In this document: one piece after another, positions 1 through 8,338 of the stretch
Layout of the letters: every line of letters begins with the position of its first letter
Position numbering within the stretch: position 1 is the first letter of the stretch
NCBI GenBank assembly: GCA_963829575.1
Contig: CAWHJF010000010.1
Location: forward strand, 1-64,000
Length of the DNA stretch: 64,000 nt
Direction: 5' to 3'
From: KACC-23026 sp963829575
GTDB taxonomy: Bacteria > Bacillota > Bacilli > Bacillales > Sporolactobacillaceae
Notes under the pieces: model-generated
What the model was told of the DNA's origin: nothing
Databases searched by the model: none
The model's input: the letters and a program-made list of their open reading frames with translations, nothing else
Program-made: the position numbers and the translations under genes

Positions 1-131
1 GGGGAGTTCTTGCAGCCGATAATGCAGATAATCACTCATTGCAAGTTCTGCTTCAGAACCTGTACACTTGGAATTTCAACCAGTTGATTAAGCAATTCTT
101 TCAACTGTTCTTTTGATTGCCAGTTTCGCAT
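1..131 (-). pseudogene. N-terminal part of RocB-like M20 peptidase, frameshifted, cut by window edge
   Basis: The reading runs leftwards from an ATG at 131 preceded by a GGAGAGGAGAA-type ribosome site. The first residues read MRNWQSKEQLKELLN...VEIPSV, then a shift of one base is needed to continue as TGSEAELAMSDYLHYRLQEL. This start (KEQL..LV.IPSVTGSEAE) is typical of RocB, an M20-family zinc peptidase homologue linked to arginine use. Only about 43 residues are inside the window, so the metal ligands cannot be checked. Without the shift the frame stops after about 31 residues. The shift may be a sequencing error or real decay. Confidence 0.6.
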
Positions 132-296
132 GGTCCGTTCTCCTCTCTTTTACCATATACTATAACAGATTCGTCTTTTATGGCCGTACCGTTTTACCCT
201 TTTTTGTGGGGAAAAGGTTGAAAACTAATACCCTTTATTGAATCGTATTCAATCGACCTTTCCATATACCTTGTAAGGAATTGGAGTGAACACATC

Positions 297-1028
297 GTGA
301 CGATAATCTATGCCCATCGTGGGGCAAGCCAAAAATGTCCGGAAAATACCATGGTGGCATTTAAACAAGCTGAGAAAGATGGAACAGATGGGATTGAAAT
401 GGATGTCCATCTTACTAAGGATGGGGTTCCCGGTTGTTATTCATGACGAAACGGTAGATCGAACCAGTGATGGAAACGGATTTGTCAAAGATTACACATT
501 AAACGCGATTAAAAAATTAAATATGGGCAGTTGGAAATCGAGTCAATACAGTGCAGAAAAGATTCTCACCTTGGAAGAATTTCTAGATTGGATTGCGCCG
601 ACATCACTTCTCATCAATATTGAATTAAAAAACAATATTTTTTCTTATAAAGGGATGGAGAAAAGTGTACTCAATATGGTCGAAGAACAGGAATTATTAA
701 ATCGAACAGTCTTTTCATCCTTTAATCATGAGAGCCTATACAAGCTTCATTTACGAACATCGATGCAGAAACAGCACTTTTATTCGCTAAACCAATCATG
801 GTTCCACCGTGGGATTACTGCCGAGAACTTGGCGCAAAAGGTATCCATCCCTATTTTCGGCATGTCAGTTCCCAATTGATTGATGACCTTCATGATCATA
901 ACTTAGTGGTCCGCCCCTATACTGTGAATAACCCACGCTTCATGCGGATGTTGTTGAATTGGCGATCCGATGCGATTATTACCGACCAGCCTTGGATGGC
1001 CGCTACACTTAGACAGCATGTTCAATAG
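297..1028 (+). pseudogene. Glycerophosphodiester phosphodiesterase (GDPD), two frameshifts
   Basis: The product would hydrolyse glycerophosphodiesters to glycerol-3-phosphate plus an alcohol. From a GTG at 297 (ribosome site GGAGTG) the sequence reads MTIIYAHRGASQKCPENT, the HRG..PENT signature of the family, followed by DGIEMDVHLTKDGV. A one-base excess near 430 (a CCCGG run) then moves the frame to VVIHDETVDRTSDGNG. A one-base loss near 757 moves it back for IDAETALLFAKP to the end at LNWRSDAIITDQP. The total of about 243 residues matches small Bacillus GDPD proteins such as YqiK. All family motifs are present, so only the frame is damaged. Either a recent pseudogene or consensus errors in homopolymers. 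Confidence 0.8.
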
Positions 1029-1045
1029 ACACTTTGGCATGATTT

Positions 1046-1172
1046 TGGGAGGGATTAGTGCCCATAGTGGTTGCACGGACTACGTACGGGAACTGAAACG
1101 CGGCGGTAGTTCCCGTACGCGTTTTAAATTTTATTTACAGGAACAATCGCACGCCCACTGTTCCCGTCACAC
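1046..1172. repeat. Dispersed intergenic palindromic repeat, copy A
   Basis: It contains a perfect 11-base inverted repeat, CGTACGGGAAC at 1083-1093 and GTTCCCGTACG at 1109-1119, with a 15-base loop. The 16 bases at 1085-1100 (TACGGGAACTGAAACG) occur exactly, inverted, at 21403-21418. Related cores lie near 49420 and 59390. It lies just after the GDPD gene and holds no open frame of note. Confidence 0.6.
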
Positions 1173-1299
1173 CCTTCTTTCTCCACTGATGTTGGTCGAA
1201 TCCGTCTTCTTCAACACCTCCATCAAGAAACTCGCATCTTTCCCACAAAAACGCTCCCTATTTTCAAACAAAACATGATAAAATAAGTCATACTTATTT

Positions 1300-1313
1300 T
1301 GCAATCGCTTTCA
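1300..1313 (+). promoter_or_regulatory. Possible CcpA (cre) site
   Basis: TGCAATCGCTTTCA fits the cre consensus TGWNANCGNTNWCA at all but one position. It lies 46 bases upstream of the alpha/beta hydrolase start, where it could give carbon catabolite control. This is a sequence match only. Confidence 0.35.
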
Positions 1314-1358
1314 CATTACAAGCATCTTAATTAACAAGATGCCAAAGGAGTTTGACTT

Positions 1359-2335
1359 GTGAGCACACATCACCATTCCCCAATCCTACAGACTCGACCA
1401 AATCGAGTTCGAAAGACCATGATCCGAACCCTTGTAGGGCTCATTATTCTTTTTCTTGTTGTGGTTTTGGCTCTCAGTTATTATGTGACCAATCAACTGA
1501 TCCATCCTAAGCATAAACCGGTCACGATCACACCGAGTGCAATCGGACTAACTTATAAAAACATTTCGTTTGAGAGTCATGATAGCACCGTTACTTTTAA
1601 AAGCTCGGAGATTTCCGACTCCAAACACAACCCATAAGTGGTTTATTACGTCACATGGCTATACCGGAAACCGACTAATTTGGCCAACTCAAGGACACCC
1701 CAAAGGAGAGCCTGGCTTGGAATTCTTCAAATTCCTAAACAACCATAACTACAATGTCCTCACTTTTGATTATCGGAATAGCGGGGAGTCAGGCGGTCAC
1801 ACCACAACCGTCGGCTTTTATCAGCAACAAGATTTGCTCGGTGCAATTGATACCATACTGGGACAGGAAGCCAAGGCCCAAATTGCCTTGATCGGCTCGT
1901 CGCAAGGCGCCAGCCACTACGCTTTTGACAGCCCCACAAAGCCCTGCCGTTAAAGTGGCGATTGCCGACTCGTCGTTTTCTAATTTAGGAAGCTACTTAA
2001 ACATAAATTTGCCAAAATGGTCTCATCTTCCGAGTTTTCCATTTAATGAATTGATCTTAAAAATGTCGGTCCCTCTAACGATTCATGTGAATCCCAATAA
2101 GGTGTCCCCGGTTCTTGAAGCCGAAACCTTTCACAAACCGCTTCTTCTAATGGGCTCTACAACCGATCCAACGATTCCTTTCAAAAACAGCCAAGCGATC
2201 TACGCGGCCACCAAATCAATAGAAGACGTCACCTTGGATACCTTTACTCGACACGGCCACACCATGGAATTTGTCGACCAACCCGCAACTTACGAAAAAG
2301 AACTTTTAGACTTTCTAAATAAACATCATTTTTAA
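1359..2335 (+). pseudogene. Membrane-anchored alpha/beta hydrolase (YqkD-like), two frameshifts
   Basis: A GTG start with AAGGAG upstream opens a protein with one N-terminal membrane segment (residues about 20-45, rich in L, I and V). An alpha/beta hydrolase fold follows: SHGYTGNR (oxyanion region), FDYRNSGESGG, the nucleophile elbow GSSQGA, an acid-containing GSTTDPTIPF and the catalytic-histidine segment RHGHTMEF. This order resembles B. subtilis YqkD. Reading it through needs two frame changes, near 1610 and near 1925 (an extra T in TTTT). All catalytic elements survive, so the breaks are recent or are sequence errors. The substrate is unknown. Confidence 0.7.
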
Positions 2336-2390
2336 AAAGAGAATGACGCTTGACCAAGAAGCAAGGATCCCCCCATCAATACACCAAAGA

Positions 2391-2429
2391 TGAGGGCGTA
2401 GAACCTAATAAGTACGGCTCCTTTTTGTT
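2391..2429 (+). terminator. Possible terminator after the hydrolase gene
   Basis: A weak hairpin (GAGGGCGTA against TACGGCTC, with mismatches) is followed by CTTTTTG. It lies between the hydrolase stop and namA. Confidence 0.3.
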
Positions 2430-2537
2430 TTGAGCAAAAAAGTTATTATGAAAAAATCACCTATGCTATAATAAAGCCGCGAGGCAAGGGAATAGTATCA
2501 AACGTCCCTTAAACAAAGGAAAAAGGAATGAATGCAT

Positions 2538-3572
2538 ATGAGCGAACGTAAGTTATTTTCTCCCTTTACAATAAAAAATGTGACGTTCAAAAATCGAATT
2601 GTCATGTCACCAATGTGCATGTACAGCTGTTACGACGAAGACGGTCTAGTCAACGATTGGCACTTAACCCATTACACAAGCCGCGCCGTTGGAGGGGTCG
2701 GCCTCGCCATTGTGGAATCGACAGCAATCACTTCACAAGGGCGCATTTCCAAGCAGGACCTCGGGATCTGGAGCGATGCGCATCTTCCAGGTCTTAAAAA
2801 ACTGGTCGATCTTAATCATAAAAATGGAAGTAAAATGGGCATTCAACTCAATCACGCCGGCCGAAAAGCCATTGTGGACGGACCGATCCTCGCCCCTTCT
2901 GCCCTTCCATTTGACCAAGATTGGAAACTTCCAGAAGAAATGACCAAAGAAGACATTCAAGCAACCCTTACAGCCTTTAAAGATGGTGCGAAACGGGCGA
3001 AAGAAGCGGGTTTCGACCTCATTGAAATTCATGCAGCCCACGGCTACCTGATCAATCAATTTCTTTCTCCAATCTCAAACAAGCGGACAGACGAATATGG
3101 AGGAAGTCTTGATAACCGTTACCGTTTACTTGGAGACGTGATCGAAGCCATCAAGACCGAATGGGCGGACCGTCCTTTATTCGTTCGCGTGTCGGCCACG
3201 GATCATCTTGAAGGTGGAAGTACCCCTGAAGACCACGTGTACTATGCGAAGAAGATGAAAGCGCAAGGCGTTGATTTAGTCGACTGTAGCTCCAGTGCCG
3301 TCGCCCCAGCCACTATTGATGCCTTCCCGGGCTACCAAGTGCCTTACGCGGATCAAATCCGCCGTGAAGCTGACATCGCAACCGGAGCAGTAGGAATGAT
3401 CTTAAATGCGGTTCAAGCTGAAGAAATCCTTAAAAATGAACGAGCGGATATGATTATTTTAGCCCGTGAACTCCTTCGCAACCCTTATTGGGCCTATACC
3501 GCTGCGGTTGAATTAGGTGTTGAAATCGACACACCGGTTCAATACGAACGCGGTTGGCGATTAAAAATATAA
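2538..3572 (+). CDS. namA: NADPH dehydrogenase NamA (YqjM), Old Yellow Enzyme family
   Basis: An FMN enzyme that uses NADPH to reduce activated C=C bonds of enals, enones and related electrophiles. About 344 residues form a TIM barrel starting SERKLFSPFTIKNVTFKNRI. Visible motifs are SPMCMYS, with the redox-tuning cysteine of the YqjM class, QLNHAGRKA in the FMN and substrate site, and EIHAAHGYLINQFLSP with the barrel signature. The ATG at 2538 is preferred over the one at 2532 because AAAAGGA then lies about 10 bases upstream. brxC follows after 18 bases, so the two are probably co-transcribed. Both are linked to electrophile and thiol stress. The gene is intact although its neighbours are broken. 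Confidence 0.92.
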   Translation: MSERKLFSPFTIKNVTFKNRIVMSPMCMYSCYDEDGLVNDWHLTHYTSRAVGGVGLAIVESTAITSQGRISKQDLGIWSDAHLPGLKKLVDLNHKNGSKMGIQLNHAGRKAIVDGPILAPSALPFDQDWKLPEEMTKEDIQATLTAFKDGAKRAKEAGFDLIEIHAAHGYLINQFLSPISNKRTDEYGGSLDNRYRLLGDVIEAIKTEWADRPLFVRVSATDHLEGGSTPEDHVYYAKKMKAQGVDLVDCSSSAVAPATIDAFPGYQVPYADQIRREADIATGAVGMILNAVQAEEILKNERADMIILARELLRNPYWAYTAAVELGVEIDTPVQYERGWRLKI

Positions 3573-3590
3573 AAAAGGTGGTTTAAACAT

Positions 3591-3932
3591 ATGGCAGCAT
3601 TAAAAGAACTCACAAATCAAGAAGACTGGCAAGCCCTTTATGAGTCATCAAACAACCAACCCGTTCTCCTTTTTAAACACAGTACAACATGTCCGATCAG
3701 CGCGAACGCCTGGAAAGAATTTAATAACACGCTTCAAGATCTCGAAAATAAAGGCGTTCAAACTGCTTATGTAAAAGTAATTGAATCGCGTCCAGTTTCT
3801 CTTCAAATTGCTGACGATTTGGGTGTCACACACAAATCGCCACAAGCCATTTTAATCAAAAATAAAACGGCACAATGGAATACGTCCCATTACGATATTA
3901 CGCAAGATGCTTTAAACGCTGCAATTCAATAA
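3591..3932 (+). CDS. brxC: Monothiol bacilliredoxin BrxC (YtxJ family)
   Basis: A 113-residue thioredoxin-fold protein that acts in bacillithiol-based thiol repair. The active site is in HSTTCPIS (residues about 29-36), the TCPIS motif of the YtxJ family: one cysteine followed by proline, with no second cysteine. A cis-proline segment lies near KSPQAI. The start has AAAGGTGG upstream. It follows namA closely and an intrinsic terminator lies about 150 bases after it. Together with the BrxA/BrxB at 20.8-21.2 kb it indicates that the cell makes bacillithiol. Confidence 0.88.
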   Translation: MAALKELTNQEDWQALYESSNNQPVLLFKHSTTCPISANAWKEFNNTLQDLENKGVQTAYVKVIESRPVSLQIADDLGVTHKSPQAILIKNKTAQWNTSHYDITQDALNAAIQ

Positions 3933-3943
3933 AGTACATCTTC

Positions 3944-4056
3944 ATTCAGTGGGGCTTCTTCATCCCCTACTGAATATTAGATTCACGTATTCGACCTTGT
4001 ACGAACCGTTAATCCCCCGCCTCAACTTATTACAAGGTTTGAAGGTGGGGGTATTA
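3944..4056. repeat. Two stable hairpins of unknown role
   Basis: The first hairpin (ATTCAGTGGGG against CCCCTACTGAAT) spans about 3945-3977. The second (CCCCCGCCTCAA against TTGAAGGTGGGGG, one bulge and one G-U pair) spans about 4014-4053. Neither has a T-run like the true terminator at 4085. Subterminal hairpins of IS200/IS605-type elements look like this, but no transposase is present. Confidence 0.35.
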
Positions 4057-4084
4057 CTATCGTTAAGGCGCGATAAAGACAACT

Positions 4085-4121
4085 CTGCCCCCAAACACTA
4101 AGCGATTGGGGGCAGTTTTTT
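4085..4121 (+). terminator. Rho-independent terminator after namA-brxC
   Basis: A perfect 10-bp stem CTGCCCCCAA / TTGGGGGCAG with an 11-base loop is followed by six T. It ends the plus-strand unit and lies just before the convergent RNase Z gene. Confidence 0.88.
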
Positions 4122-4138
4122 GCTCGTAACCTTTTTCA

Positions 4139-5057
4139 TCAAAACGTAAACGACCAAAAATCCTCAGCCAAATACGTGTTTGGAAAAATCGCCTGGGCTT
4201 CAGCTAATAGCTCGGGGCAGAATCTCCTTTATAACGAGCGCTGATATGGGTCAAAATTAAGGTCTGGGCATCCGCCATTTTTGCACATTCAGCCGTTTGT
4301 CGGGTTGAAGAATGAAAGAACTGGTTAGCCCCCTCTTCTTTTTCAACCATAAACGTATGCCGCTTCATGAACGAGGATCGTTGCCCCATTGGCCAATACC
4401 TGTTCATTCGGACAAGGTTTGGTATCCCCCAAAATCGCCAGCACACGTCCTTTTTTTATCAGCCCAAAAAGCGATTGGTCTCAATAATCCGACCATCTTC
4501 AAGGACAACCGTTTCCTCCGTTTTTAACTTTTGTAAAAATGGTCCCGGTTGAATGCCGAGTTCATGTTTCACTTTATCGATATCAAGTCGGCCAGGTTGA
4601 TCAGGTTCTGTTAACCGAAACCCGTAGCTTGATACTCCATGTGAAAGCTTCTGAATTTGGATATGCCAATCGCCTTCCTCAAAGGTATCCCCATCCTTAA
4701 TTTCCACTATTTGAAGTGGATAGGTCAAATGGGTTCGGGTTAAGCGCAGGTTCACCTCTATGTATTTTCCAATGCCTTTTGGCCCGTAGATTGTAAGCGG
4801 AGTCTCACCGCCTTGAAAGGAGCGACTACCAGTAGACCGGGTAATCCAAAGACATGGTCCCCGTGTAAATGGCTAATAAACACCTTCGACACTTTTCCTA
4901 ATTTCACTTTGGTTTGTAGGATTTGACGTCGGGTCGCTTCACCGCAATCAAAGAGCCAAATATCTCCGCCATATTCCGGCATGATCAGCGCGAGTGACGA
5001 CACATTTCGCTGCTTGGCAGGTACGCCGGCACCAGTTCCCAAAAAAATAAATTCCAT
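4139..5057 (-). pseudogene. rnz: Ribonuclease Z, four frameshifts
   Basis: RNase Z cuts tRNA precursors 3' of the discriminator base. The start at 5057 (ribosome site GGAGTG) reads MEFIFLGTGAGVPAKQRNVSS, followed by the zinc-binding FISHLHGDHVFGLPGLL. Frame changes are needed near 4830, 4460, 4350 and 4210. They join GGETPLTIYGPKGIGKYI, ILGDTKPCPNEQVLANG, LILTHISARY and a C-terminus ELLAEAQAIFPNTYLAEDF that lies past the nominal stop. The reconstructed length of about 306 residues equals B. subtilis Rnz (307). Rnz is essential in B. subtilis, so four breaks suggest either sequencing error or a tRNA set in which CCA is mostly encoded. All zinc ligands seen are intact. Confidence 0.85.
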
Positions 5058-5228
5058 CTCGCAACACACTCCAAAACGTTATCCTTATAAGTATAATCTA
5101 AATCAAGCTCCCACACACCTCTAAGGAAAAACGTCAGACGTTTTACTAAGATGGATACGGTCTAAACGTTAGGAGATTCTCATAAACTATTAATAGGTTC
5201 AATTAAGCAATCGATAGGAGCGTTATAG

Positions 5229-5657
5229 ATGAACATTGATTGGCAAATCTTTCGAAAAGAGGAATTAAAAAACTGGAAATTTGAACTTGAGGAAGAGCAA
5301 AAACGACTTGAATTCGAGATGGAGAAACAACAGAAGATCTGCGAGAAATATCTGCTTCGTTGGCAGGTTGCAGAAACAGTCAAAGATCAAGTCTCTCAAG
5401 CAACTTTTGAAAATGGAATTGGCCCTTATCAAAGAAAAAAAGACCAAATCAATCAAGAAGTTCGAGCGAAACTTCATGATTTGATGCAGCAGCCTGAATT
5501 AATAGAAGCGTTCAAACACGTCATTCGAATAGGATTAACGACCCATTTGGAAAATTTAGTCCCAGCTCCACAACCTTCTAAAGTCAAATTGACCAAAGAC
5601 AAATTGCACAAGAAGAAAACTTTAAAAAGAAAGTGGCATCCCCAACCTCAAAATTGA
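5229..5657 (+). CDS. Hypothetical charged coiled-coil protein
   Basis: A 142-residue protein with a good ribosome site (ATAGGAG, 9 bases from the ATG). Residues about 8-45 are a run of E, K, R and Q typical of a coiled coil (ELKNWKFELEEEQKRLEFE). A middle segment with QATFENGIGPYQRKKDQINQ follows, and the tail is lysine-rich (KVKLTKDKLHKKKTLKRK). There are no membrane segments or cysteine motifs beyond one C. It is divergent from rnz. I do not recognise the family. The start, the length and the base use at codon third positions argue for a real gene. Confidence 0.6.
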   Translation: MNIDWQIFRKEELKNWKFELEEEQKRLEFEMEKQQKICEKYLLRWQVAETVKDQVSQATFENGIGPYQRKKDQINQEVRAKLHDLMQQPELIEAFKHVIRIGLTTHLENLVPAPQPSKVKLTKDKLHKKKTLKRKWHPQPQN

Positions 5658-5783
5658 TCGTCCACTAGAGTCTCAAAGTGTACAAGGTCTCCTTCTAAAC
5701 AGATCAAAGGTCAGATTCCCTATTGTGGAGAGTCTAACCTTTACGTCTTGCTTACCCTTCATTCTCCTGAAGCGTTTTAGTCA

Positions 5784-6784
5784 CTACCGGTCCGCATGAA
5801 AAGCTTCCATAAGCAACCGATAAGACGTTTTCCGAGCTTCAAAATTATGCACATTTGTTAAGATCATAATTTCATCTGTTCCATAGTCTTCTGCCATATA
5901 TTCAATTCCCGCTTTAACGGTTTCTGGTGAACCTACAATCTACTTCCTGCGATTTTGATTCCATGCCTCCTGCTCCCAACTCCGGGGCTTGAACCCCTTT
6001 GCCTCCTCTACAGAAGGATCCCATCACTCGTCCCATTGGCCAGTTGAATCAACCAATATTCTAGGCTAAGGGCTTCTTTTGAGCCTTTTCATCCGTTTCC
6101 GCACAGACGACATAGGTCAAACCGACGTTTGGGGTTGAGACAACCCCTTGAGGTTGAAAGTGCTCACGATATGCCTGCATCGCTTTAGGACCTATCTCTG
6201 GACTAATAAAGTGAGCAAAAGAAAAAGCCGTCCCTGTTTGGGCTGCAAGCGCAGCACTCGAACCAGAGGACCCCAAAAGCCAGACCTCAGGAGTCGACTC
6301 AATTTGGGGATAGGCGCGTAGTTCCTGAGAGGGAGAAGACACCGTTTGACCATTCGACAAAAAGGAAAGCAACTCTTGAACCTGTTTCGGGTATTCCGAC
6401 GGACTTCGCACCGCACCATTCGCTAACGCTTGAGCGATTCGAGCATCTCCCCTGGTCCCGACGCGTTCCAAGATCGATTCGATTCGGGTACAAGCCTTCT
6501 AAAAGGCGGAAATTTTCGGCGACTTTGTATGGGCTATAGTGAGATAATAGCACCCCGCCAGACCCCACACGGATTTGAGACGTCTGGGCGGCCGTGTGGC
6601 TAATTAAAAGCTCTGGCGCCACACTTGCGAGATCTCTTGTATTGTGATGTTCGGCAAACCAAAACCGATGATAACCTAAAGAATCCGCTAATTTGGCCAA
6701 CTCAAGAGAAGCGAGAAGCGCCTCTCTCGTAGGTTGGCCTTTAGGAATTGGAAGTTGATCCAGTACACTTAGTTTTAGCTCCAT
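5784..6784 (-). pseudogene. LLM-class flavin-dependent oxidoreductase, frameshifts plus one nonsense codon
   Basis: A luciferase-like FMN monooxygenase of the YvbT/YtmO-type group. The ATG at 6784 follows TGAGGAGTG. The N-terminus reads MELKLSVLDQLPIPKG, then AEHHNTRDLASVAPELL and VGSGGVLLSHYSPYKVAENF, all typical. Frame changes are needed near 6490, 6065 and 6015. An in-frame TAG at 5940-5942 also interrupts NRRK/IVGSPETVKAG. The C-terminus EARKTSYRLLMEAFHADR ends at 5784, giving the usual length of about 333 residues. Unlike the other broken genes at this end, this one carries a nonsense codon as well as indels, so real decay is more likely here. Substrate unknown. Confidence 0.75.
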
Positions 6785-6893
6785 AAAAAAACACTCCTCA
6801 GGGTGGGTTGACACACCGACCTTCTCCCTCATTTTATGAGAGCAACTTTCTCGGTATGTCCACCCCTTTTAGAGTGCTAAACCAATTAAAAGC

Positions 6894-7097
6894 TTAATAG
6901 CCGATTTGTTTGGATCCCGATTCATCCAATTCTTCCAATGAGGCAATTTGGTGTGGATTCACCGTGAACTCCTCAAACTGGACAAGGGCATTTCGCAAAT
7001 CCCCTTTATCGTCATGTAAATAATCCGTGATGAGCTCATTTAAGCTCATCTCCAGAACGTATTCTTTGCCATTACTTAAAATTAATTTTGTTTTCAT
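6894..7097 (-). CDS. Small acidic hypothetical protein (67 aa)
   Basis: It begins MKTKLILSNGKEYVLEMSLN with a clear ribosome site (GTGAGG). It is acidic (LHDDKGDL, ASLEELDESG), has no cysteines or membrane segments, and looks like a small beta-rich domain (LILSNGKEYVLEM). It lies just downstream of the MoxR/DUF58/DUF4129 operon on the same strand, 32 bases after that operon's last gene. It could be co-transcribed with it. Family not recognised. Confidence 0.6.
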   Translation of the reverse strand: MKTKLILSNGKEYVLEMSLNELITDYLHDDKGDLRNALVQFEEFTVNPHQIASLEELDESGSKQIGY

Positions 7098-7129
7098 TGA
7101 TCCTCACGCTCCTCAATTTAAATATGGAT

Positions 7130-8338
7130 TTACTTATCCTTTTTCAACGCTTCTTCAACACTTCCAATTGCCTCTTCAAAAGAACGCGCTTGGTGTCCTG
7201 AAATCGAATCCTCATGTCCATAGCGAACCCGGTCATACACCGTTTGGATTATATCGCGACTCGCGTGATGAACCGAGAGTCGTCCTAACCATTCCGATAA
7301 CGTTTCGTGTTTTTGCCGCCCCAAATCCGTCTTTCTCGTTTTTTTCTGAAGCTGAAAAACAGCAGCTCGAACCGGATCCTTAGGGGCTCTCAGCCGTTCA
7401 AAAAAACGCGGACGAGTAATGGTTCGACCCGTTGAAGCGACCGTACGCTGCTCATTCAAATGAGTCTCGTTGGCCACATTTTCTGAAAAACGAAAGCTCC
7501 GAATCACAAAAAAGCTAATAATCAAAAGGGCAATGACGATCGGAATTAGCATGAGCTCAGCATGAGTCCCATGCCCAACTGGAATTTGTTCTGTGCCTTG
7601 TGGCTTATGCCTATTATAATTATTTAACAAGCTATTTAGCGCTTTTTTATGTGCGTCAGATCCGGGATGTAAAAAGTGAGTGACAAGTGCCCAGATCCCC
7701 GCAAAAACAAAAGATAAGACGTAGAGGACCCCATCAAGCACCAGATAAACCAATGATTTAATATAGGGAAATACGAGTTGTATCACAACTCCACAAATCG
7801 CAACTCCTAAAAAACCAATGAGCGCGATCATTGCTCCAACCAACCGTTTGGATACGCGCCACTCTAATACGCCTTCATACCCTGCAATCAGTAGGGTTTG
7901 AAAAATGAGGAGGACGATCAACTCGCGATGTCTCCCACCTGGTTGATAGGTCATCCAAAGCACTAAAATGATACAGACTGTTGCAATCCACAGCCACCAG
8001 CGGACTCGAACGGATTGACCTTCGATGAATGAAAAAAGGCGCCACAAAACGTACAAAACCAAGCCAAAACTAATGATAATCGGCCATGAAAAGGCGAGCC
8101 AAGTGACGAGAACCATCCCGAAAGTTAACAAATAGTAAACGCCCATTCTGTTTCGATTATATTTGTATTTCAAAAGAAACACACCGGTGGATAAAAGAAC
8201 GCCGAGCGCAAGGAGCGTCCAGATCATATGTCCAATAGACCCACCCCATTTGGAGACGAACTGGCTAATCGTCAAAAACAAGACCCACTCGATGCATAAA
8301 AGCAATCCTTTGTCTAACCAATTGGATTTAGTCGGCAA
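7130..8338 (-). CDS. Multi-pass membrane protein with C-terminal DUF4129-like domain
   Basis: 402 residues, starting at a TTG that overlaps the end of the DUF58 gene by 11 bases, with AAGGGGGG upstream. About eight to ten hydrophobic segments occupy residues 10-235 and a further one near 265-285. The C-terminal 90 residues (AVFQLQKKTRKTDLGRQKHE ... EWLGRLSVHH ... VYDRVRYGHE) resemble DUF4129. In B. subtilis the matching gene (yebA) encodes membrane segments, a transglutaminase core and DUF4129. Here I see no Cys-His-Asp transglutaminase core. It is the last gene of the moxR-DUF58 operon; a role in envelope protein assembly is inferred. Confidence 0.75.
   Translation of the reverse strand: MPTKSNWLDKGLLLCIEWVLFLTISQFVSKWGGSIGHMIWTLLALGVLLSTGVFLLKYKYNRNRMGVYYLLTFGMVLVTWLAFSWPIIISFGLVLYVLWRLFSFIEGQSVRVRWWLWIATVCIILVLWMTYQPGGRHRELIVLLIFQTLLIAGYEGVLEWRVSKRLVGAMIALIGFLGVAICGVVIQLVFPYIKSLVYLVLDGVLYVLSFVFAGIWALVTHFLHPGSDAHKKALNSLLNNYNRHKPQGTEQIPVGHGTHAELMLIPIVIALLIISFFVIRSFRFSENVANETHLNEQRTVASTGRTITRPRFFERLRAPKDPVRAAVFQLQKKTRKTDLGRQKHETLSEWLGRLSVHHASRDIIQTVYDRVRYGHEDSISGHQARSFEEAIGSVEEALKKDK

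Noticed and set aside
2689..3059. Overlapping frames within namA on both strands
   Set aside because: They lie inside a firmly identified gene and show no independent start signals.
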